From Maritimibacter sp. (lineage in GTDB: Bacteria; Pseudomonadota; Alphaproteobacteria; Rhodobacterales; Rhodobacteraceae): a stretch of 37,906 nucleotides of DNA. Position numbers and translations under genes: made by a program. The notes below the pieces were generated by a model. It made no database searches and was not told where the DNA came from. It was given only the letters and a program-made list of their open reading frames with translations. Shown here piece after piece: positions 33,410-37,906 of the stretch (position 1 is the stretch's first letter; each line of letters opens with the position of its first letter). The stretch spans positions 1-37,906 of the forward strand of contig JAABTN010000028.1 of assembly GCA_011389895.1 (NCBI GenBank), written 5' to 3'.

Positions 33410-33850
33410 TCTCGTGTCCGCCAGAGGGCATCACGGGCGGTCCTTTTCGAGACCACCGACGGGACCCGCAAGTCCATCGCCACCTGGCTCGAGGACCCGG
33501 CGATCATCGGGTTGGAACACCTCTGGCCCGGGCGCATCCACGAAAGGCTGCGTATCTCGACCCGGCAGTGCGCCCGGCTCGTGCGCGACTGGGAGATCTC
33601 GATTGGCCTCCAGCCGAGTTCATATGGCACCCATTCCATCCGACGGACCAACGTCGCACAGATCTACCGCAAGACAGGAAACCTGCAGGCAGTTCAACTT
33701 CTGCTGGGCCATACGAACATGGATGGCACTGTCCGCAACCTCGGGGTCGAGCTTGGGAACGCCCTGACGATATCGGACGCAGTCGAGATATCGAGATCTG
33801 ACGGTCAGGGCCGCACCGCGAGGATGGCCCCAAGCGGTCATTCGAGATGA
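33410..33850 (+). pseudogene. Tyrosine recombinase (integrase) C-terminal remnant
   Basis: An open frame of about 150 residues holds the C-terminal half of a small tyrosine recombinase common in alphaproteobacteria: STRQCARLVRDWEISIGL, THSIRRTNVAQIYRKTGN, LQAVQLLLGHTN. The catalytic Arg (HSIRRT) and His (LLGH) are present. The nucleophile position reads TVRNLGVE where TVRYLGVE is expected, so the tyrosine is Asn. The N-terminal half with the first catalytic Arg is missing, and homology begins abruptly next to the PHO boxes. It is almost certainly non-functional, and marks a past insertion beside phnDCE. Confidence 0.8.
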
Positions 33851-34069
33851 TTCTGAAATGCTGCATTGGCAGACCATACAACCGACATTCATTGCGCGAG
33901 CCAGCCCGGAAACTTGATGGAAACATAATCGTGGCGGACTATTGCTGCGGTTTCCGTCCGGCAGGCGCTGTCCACGTTTCAGGAAGACCGCGGGCGATCT
34001 ACCAAGATCATGCTTTGAAAAGCTCGCATTGAAGGACCATGCGGTCCGCAAAGTAAACCGATACAAGTA
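33851..34069. other. Gene-poor stretch between integrase remnant and DeoR operator
   Basis: About 220 bases have lower GC than the neighbours and no credible reading frame, RNA or terminator. A small dyad GGACC-ATGC-GGTCC lies at 34033-34046. Probably decayed DNA associated with the recombinase remnant. Confidence 0.45.
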
Positions 34070-34126
34070 GTGCTTTTATGAGCACAGATTTCATGTCCCC
34101 GTCACAAACTATGCTCATAAGAGCAC
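34070..34126. promoter_or_regulatory. Paired DeoR-type operators
   Basis: GTGCTTTTATGAGCAC (34070-34085) and, in opposite orientation, ATGCTCATAAGAGCAC (34111-34126) are near-identical 16-mers: on one strand the second reads GTGCTCTTATGAGCAT, with 2 differences. Starts are 41 bp apart, about four helical turns. They lie immediately upstream of the DeoR gene, as expected for autoregulation with looping. An ATG inside the first copy (34078) is therefore unlikely to be the DeoR start. Confidence 0.65.
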
Positions 34127-34140
34127 GCAGGGGGCATCGG

Positions 34141-34902
34141 ATGAACAGACAGTCGGCGATTCTCGAAACGGCACAGTCCCGCGGGCGCGTCATGGTGGAT
34201 GAACTGGCAGAGGCTCTGCGCGTTTCAGCTCACACCGTCCGCCGCGACATCAACGCGCTGTGCGCTCAGGGAAAATTGCGGCGCCTGCATGGCGGGGCCG
34301 AATTCATCGAGGGCAGTTCGAACCTGCCCTATTCGGCGCGCACCTCGCTTAATGTGGCGGCCAAGCAGAGGATCGCGGCCCATGTTGCAGGGCTGATCCC
34401 GGATGGCGCCACGCTGTTTTTCTCCATTGGCACAACTCCGGCCGTGGTCGCCGCCGCGCTGGCCGAGCGCGAGGGGCTGACCGTCATAACCAACAATCTG
34501 AACGCCGCGATGGCCTTGTCCGAAGCGCCCGGCGCGCGGATTATGATCCCCGGTGGCGAATTGCGCCTGCCGGATCGGGATATTCTGGGGCCGCTGGCAC
34601 AAGAGCTTTTTGAAGCCTATCGCGCGGATTTCGCCATTTTCGGGGCCGCCGGGATCGACACCGACGGCTCCCTTTTGGATTTCCACGCCCCCGAGGTGCG
34701 CATCCGCCGCAAGGCACAGGAAAACGCCCGGGAGTCCATTTTCGTCGCGGACAGTTCGAAATTCGGGCGCCGCGCCCCGGCGGTCGGCGGTCATCTTGAT
34801 GAGGCCGATCATGTCGTGACCGAGGCCAATCCCGGCGTGCTGTTCGCCGCCATGCTGGAGTCGCTCGGCGACCGGTTGATCATCGTGGGAGAGGACACAT
34901 GA
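34141..34902 (+). CDS. DeoR/GlpR family transcriptional regulator
   Basis: This 253-residue protein has an N-terminal DeoR helix-turn-helix (RQSAILETAQSRGRVMVDELAEALRVSAHTVRRDINALCAQGKLRRLHGGA) and a DeoR C-terminal sensor domain with LFFSIGTTPAVVAAAL, VITNNLNAAMAL and IFGAAGIDTDGSLLDFHAPEV. The start at 34141 follows AGGGGGC and matches the usual N-terminus; the upstream ATG at 34078 lies inside an operator. Effectors are typically sugar phosphates or glycerol-3-phosphate, which suits the Ugp-like transporter it overlaps (ATGA). Confidence 0.92.
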   Translation: MNRQSAILETAQSRGRVMVDELAEALRVSAHTVRRDINALCAQGKLRRLHGGAEFIEGSSNLPYSARTSLNVAAKQRIAAHVAGLIPDGATLFFSIGTTPAVVAAALAEREGLTVITNNLNAAMALSEAPGARIMIPGGELRLPDRDILGPLAQELFEAYRADFAIFGAAGIDTDGSLLDFHAPEVRIRRKAQENARESIFVADSSKFGRRAPAVGGHLDEADHVVTEANPGVLFAAMLESLGDRLIIVGEDT

Positions 34903-36011
34903 GCTTTCTGACGATTGAAGGTCTCACACGGCAATGGAACGGACAGGGCGGGGTTTGCGATATCAGCCTGGAACTCCAACAAGGCGCCTTCTTGTCGATC
35001 CTCGGCCCCTCGGGCTGCGGCAAATCCACGATGTTGCGCCTGATTGCGGGGCTGGAGCAGCCGCAAGCGGGCCGAGTAACGATTGACGGCCGGGATGTGA
35101 CAGCCCTGCCCGCCGCGCAACGCAACCTGTCGATGGTGTTCCAGTCCTACGCGCTCTTTCCGCATCTCAGCGTGGCCGAGAACGTGACTTTCGGCCTGAA
35201 GGTGCGGCGGATATCGCGCGCCGAGCGGGAGCGACGCCTGTCCGAGGTGCTGGCCATGACAGGGCTGGAGGGGCTGGAGCGGCGTAAACCCTCCGAGCTT
35301 TCGGGCGGGCAAAGGCAGCGCGTGGCGCTGGCCCGGGCGGCGGTGGCCGAGCGGCCGCTTTGCCTGATGGACGAGCCACTTTCAAACCTCGATGCCAAGC
35401 TGCGCCACGCGGTGCGCCGGGATATCCGGGTGCTGGCGCGCAAGCTGGCGCTGACGGTCGTCTACGTGACCCATGACCAGGGCGAGGCGATGAGCCTGTC
35501 GGACAAGGTCGTGCTGATGCGCGACGGCTGCATCGAGCAGGTCGGCACGCCATCCGATCTCTACGCGCGCCCGGCCAGCACCTTCGCCGCGCAATTCATA
35601 GGCGATCCGCCGATGTCGCTGATCGAAGCAGCCGCGCTTGGGCAAGAGGGCGCGTTTACCATTGGCCTGCGTCCCGAAGCCGTTTCGCTTGTGCCCGCCG
35701 GGCAAGGGGATCTTGACGCGCGGATCGACGATTTCGAGTATCTGGGCGGCGAAACCCGGCTTGCGCTCAAGCATCCGGCAGCAGACGGGCTTGCCGCGAT
35801 CTTGGCGGGCCCGGCCAATTTTGAGCCCGGCCAGACAGTCGGTGTCATGATCCCCAAGGAAAACCGGCTCCTTTTCGACTCCGTCACCGGAAGCCTGGAA
35901 AAGGAGCCGCAACAGAATCCAAAGGCGCGCATTCGCCAAAATCCCGCGCCCGAGGATGGCCATAAGGCCCCCACTTCAACCCGAAAAGCCAAAGAGGACC
36001 TTTCAAAATGA
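34899..36011 (+). CDS. ugpC: ABC transporter ATP-binding protein, UgpC/MalK type
   Basis: This 370-residue ATPase has Walker A GPSGCGKST, signature LSGGQRQRVALARA, Walker B LCLMDEPLSNLDAKLR and H-loop VTHDQGEAMSLSDKV. A TOBE domain follows about residue 240 (TIGLRPEAVSLVP). The last 40 residues are a charged, proline-rich tail without a clear fold. It overlaps both neighbours by ATGA. The MalK/UgpC subfamily is firm; the glycerol-3-phosphate assignment rests on the binding protein. Confidence 0.92.
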   Translation: MSFLTIEGLTRQWNGQGGVCDISLELQQGAFLSILGPSGCGKSTMLRLIAGLEQPQAGRVTIDGRDVTALPAAQRNLSMVFQSYALFPHLSVAENVTFGLKVRRISRAERERRLSEVLAMTGLEGLERRKPSELSGGQRQRVALARAAVAERPLCLMDEPLSNLDAKLRHAVRRDIRVLARKLALTVVYVTHDQGEAMSLSDKVVLMRDGCIEQVGTPSDLYARPASTFAAQFIGDPPMSLIEAAALGQEGAFTIGLRPEAVSLVPAGQGDLDARIDDFEYLGGETRLALKHPAADGLAAILAGPANFEPGQTVGVMIPKENRLLFDSVTGSLEKEPQQNPKARIRQNPAPEDGHKAPTSTRKAKEDLSK

Positions 36012-37270
36012 ACCGTATCACTGCTGTATCCGCCATATTGGCGGCCTCCACCGCGCTCGTCAATCCGGCCGCGGCCGAGACCGAATTGACCATGTATTAC
36101 CCCATCGCCGTCGGTGGCGCGTTGACCGAAGTGGTCGATGGGATCGTCGCCGAGTTCGAGGCGCAAAACCCCGACATCACCGTCAACGCGATTTACGCCG
36201 GCAACTATGACGACACGCGCATCAAATCGCTCGCGGCGCTCGAATCCGGCGAACCGGCGCAGCTTGCCGTGATGTTCTCCATCGATGCATATGACCTGAT
36301 CGAGCAAGACCTGATCGTGCCCTTCGAGAGCGTCATCGGGACAGAGGCGGAGCAGGACTGGCTGGGCAGCTTCTACCCCGCGCTCATGGCCAACGGCAAG
36401 ATCGAGGGCCAGACATGGGGCGTGCCGTTCCAGCGGTCGACCATCGTCGCTTACTACAACAAGGACATGTTCCGCGAGGCGGGGCTCGATCCGGAAAACG
36501 CGCCGACCACATGGGACGAGTTGGTGGAGATGGGCAAAGCCCTGACGAGCGACGACCATCACGGCCTGATGATCCCCTCGACCGGCTATCCCTACTGGAT
36601 GTTTCAGGCACTGGCGATCCAGAACGGGCAGGAGTTGATGTCAAACGACGGGCTGACCACCTTTTTCGACGATCCCGATACCATCGCGGCGCTTGAATAC
36701 TGGAAGTCCCTGTCCACCCAGCATGGCATCATGCCAGAGGGCACCGTGGAGTGGGGCACGCTGCGCCAAGCCTTCCTCGAGGGTGAGACCGCGATGATGT
36801 GGCACTCCACCGGCAACCTGACGGCGGTCAAGAACAATGCCGCATTCGATTTCGGCGTTGCCATGCTGCCCGGGCAGGAGCGTCTTGGCTCGCCGACCGG
36901 AGGGGGCAATTTCTACCTCTTCAAGGACTCCACCGAAGAGGAAAAGCAGGCCGCGCTTGAACTCATCAAGTTCATGACCGCGCCCGAGCAAGCCGCGAAG
37001 TGGTCCATCGAGACGGGCTACATGGGTGTCTCGCCCGCCGCTTATGAGACCGAGGCGCTCAAGGCCTACACGGCTGAATTCCCGCCCGCCCTGGTGGCGC
37101 GCGATCAGCTTGAGCACGCAGTTGCCGAGTTCTCGACCTTCGAGACGGCGCGCGTGCGTGACGGCCTGAATGCCGCGATTCAATCGGCACTGACTGGCGA
37201 CAAGAGCCCGGCAGAGGCACTGGCCGAGGCGCAGGCCGCCGCCGAACGTCAACTGCGCGCCTACAAGTAA
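36008..37270 (+). CDS. ugpB: ABC transporter substrate-binding protein, UgpB-like
   Basis: This 420-residue extracellular solute-binding protein (family 1) has a signal peptide ending at NPAAAE (about residue 25). The region YYPIAVGGALTEVVDGIVAEFEAQNPDITVNAIYAGNYDDT resembles UgpB (binding of glycerol-3-phosphate or glycerophosphodiesters). W-rich ligand loops are seen at GQTWGVPFQRSTIVAYYNKDMF and STGYPYWMFQ. The ATG overlaps the ugpC stop. Other polyol or sugar-phosphate ligands are possible. Confidence 0.87.
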   Translation: MNRITAVSAILAASTALVNPAAAETELTMYYPIAVGGALTEVVDGIVAEFEAQNPDITVNAIYAGNYDDTRIKSLAALESGEPAQLAVMFSIDAYDLIEQDLIVPFESVIGTEAEQDWLGSFYPALMANGKIEGQTWGVPFQRSTIVAYYNKDMFREAGLDPENAPTTWDELVEMGKALTSDDHHGLMIPSTGYPYWMFQALAIQNGQELMSNDGLTTFFDDPDTIAALEYWKSLSTQHGIMPEGTVEWGTLRQAFLEGETAMMWHSTGNLTAVKNNAAFDFGVAMLPGQERLGSPTGGGNFYLFKDSTEEEKQAALELIKFMTAPEQAAKWSIETGYMGVSPAAYETEALKAYTAEFPPALVARDQLEHAVAEFSTFETARVRDGLNAAIQSALTGDKSPAEALAEAQAAAERQLRAYK

Positions 37271-37288
37271 GCGCCTGCAATGCCCTGT

Positions 37289-37317
37289 GCCGGGCCGGTT
37301 CATGGAGCCGGCCCGGC
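37289..37317 (+). terminator. Intercistronic hairpin between ugpB-like and permease genes
   Basis: GCCGGGCCGG pairs with CCGGCCCGGC (10 bp, extended by a T-G wobble) around a short loop, 18 bases after the ugpB stop and 13 bases before the permease ATG. It is the fifth such hairpin after a binding-protein gene in the window. Confidence 0.65.
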
Positions 37318-37330
37318 CACGGAGACCCGC

Positions 37331-37906
37331 ATGACCGACGCCTTCACACTGGAACGCCGCCGCCGTGCCCTGCACGGCTGGCTTTTGCTGTCGCCCGCGC
37401 TCATCATGCTGACGGCATTTGCCTTCTACCCGTCGCTGGCCACCATGGTGACATCGCTTTGGTCGCGCGGCACCCGCCGCAACCCGGCGGAATTTGTGGG
37501 GCTGGAGAATTACCGCTACCTGTTCGACGATCCGACCTTCTGGCAGGTCGCGGGCAACAACCTTCTCTATGCCCTCGTCACGATCCCGACCTCGATGGCA
37601 CTGGCGCTGATCATGGCGCTCTGGGCCAACTCGAAACTACCTGCGCGCGGCTTCATCCGCACCGCCTACTTCACGCCCACCGTGCTGCCGATGATCGCGG
37701 CGGCGAACCTGTGGCTGTTTTTCTACACGCCCAGTTTCGGTATCCTGAACCAGATCGGCGCACTCTTCGGAGCACAGCCGGTCAACTGGCTGGGTGAGCC
37801 CGAAACCGCGCTATGGGCGATTTGCGTGGTGACGATCTGGAAAGAGGCCGGGTTCTTCATGATCTTCTACCTCGCCGCGCTGCAAACCATTCCGCCCGAC
37901 CTGAAA
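37331..37906 (+). CDS. ugpA: ABC transporter permease, UgpA/MalF type (3' end cut off by window)
   Basis: The first 192 residues are present, in frame to the last base. They start MTDAFTLERRRRALHGWLLL and contain membrane segments at about 16-36, 75-100 and 110-135. Binding-protein-dependent permease features include FVGLENYRYLFDDPTFWQVAGNNLLYAL and RTAYFTPTVLPMIAAANLW. The ribosome-binding site is GGAGAC. The coupling EAA loop should lie beyond the window. An ugpE-type partner permease is expected downstream. Confidence 0.9.
   Translation, partial: MTDAFTLERRRRALHGWLLLSPALIMLTAFAFYPSLATMVTSLWSRGTRRNPAEFVGLENYRYLFDDPTFWQVAGNNLLYALVTIPTSMALALIMALWANSKLPARGFIRTAYFTPTVLPMIAAANLWLFFYTPSFGILNQIGALFGAQPVNWLGEPETALWAICVVTIWKEAGFFMIFYLAALQTIPPDLK

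Overview
The window comes from the chromosome or a large replicon of a GC-rich alphaproteobacterium, most likely a Rhodobacteraceae (Roseobacter-group) member. The reasons are the high GC content, dense head-to-tail operons with 4-bp ATGA stop/start overlaps, the abundance of TRAP and ABC uptake systems with periplasmic binding proteins, and the resemblance of the proteins to that group. This assignment is by recognition; no search was run. I see no rRNA, CRISPR array or complete insertion sequence.

Layout. (1) 1-3911: a four-gene operon of circularly permuted ATP-grasp, alpha-E protein, transglutaminase-like protease and Anbu, the proteasome-fold ancestral beta subunit. This is a predicted but biochemically unresolved peptide-tagging or peptide-processing system. 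(2) 3978-10368: a DctB/DctD-type two-component system followed by a DctPQM TRAP transporter. The regulator lacks the GAFTGA loop and the Walker A lysine of sigma-54 activators, yet two operator-like dyads lie in front of dctP. (3) 10431-13112, minus strand: a NitT/TauT-type ABC importer. (4) 13311-14948: a candidate CCUCCUCCC-loop (CcsR/cuckoo-like) sRNA on the minus strand, then an NAD(P)-binding oxidoreductase and a DUF4386 membrane protein, divergent from a LysR regulator (15111-16007). (5) 16032-22515: a class III aminotransferase, divergent from an RpiR regulator, a TAXI binding protein, a fused TRAP permease and a universal stress protein, with a palindrome between the divergent genes. 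(6) 22745-25101: a SulP-STAS transporter and a tandem universal stress protein. (7) 25139-28826, minus strand: an MgtC/DUF4010 membrane protein, a tightly overlapped trio of SAM-fold enzymes that includes a free-standing Hen1-like RNA 2'-O-methyltransferase, and tRNA-Pro(CGG). (8) 28872-30308: an EamA exporter divergent from a CHMI-type tautomerase. (9) 30309-34140: a phnDCE uptake operon with a PHO box, flanked by gene-poor DNA and a dead tyrosine-recombinase fragment. (10) 34141-37906: a DeoR regulator and a Ugp-like (glycerol-3-phosphate class) ABC importer, cut off by the window end.

How it fits together. Most of the window is nutrient uptake: two TRAP systems, three ABC importers, one SulP carrier and one exporter, each with a local regulator or a stress-protein partner. 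All five substrate-binding-protein genes are followed by a strong GC-rich hairpin before the next gene of their operon, which would give excess binding protein over permease. The PHO box and the neighbouring phn and ugp-like operons suggest a phosphorus-scavenging segment. The parts with most potential for new biology are the Anbu operon, the Hen1-like methyltransferase operon, the GAFTGA-less DctD and the candidate anti-Shine-Dalgarno sRNA.
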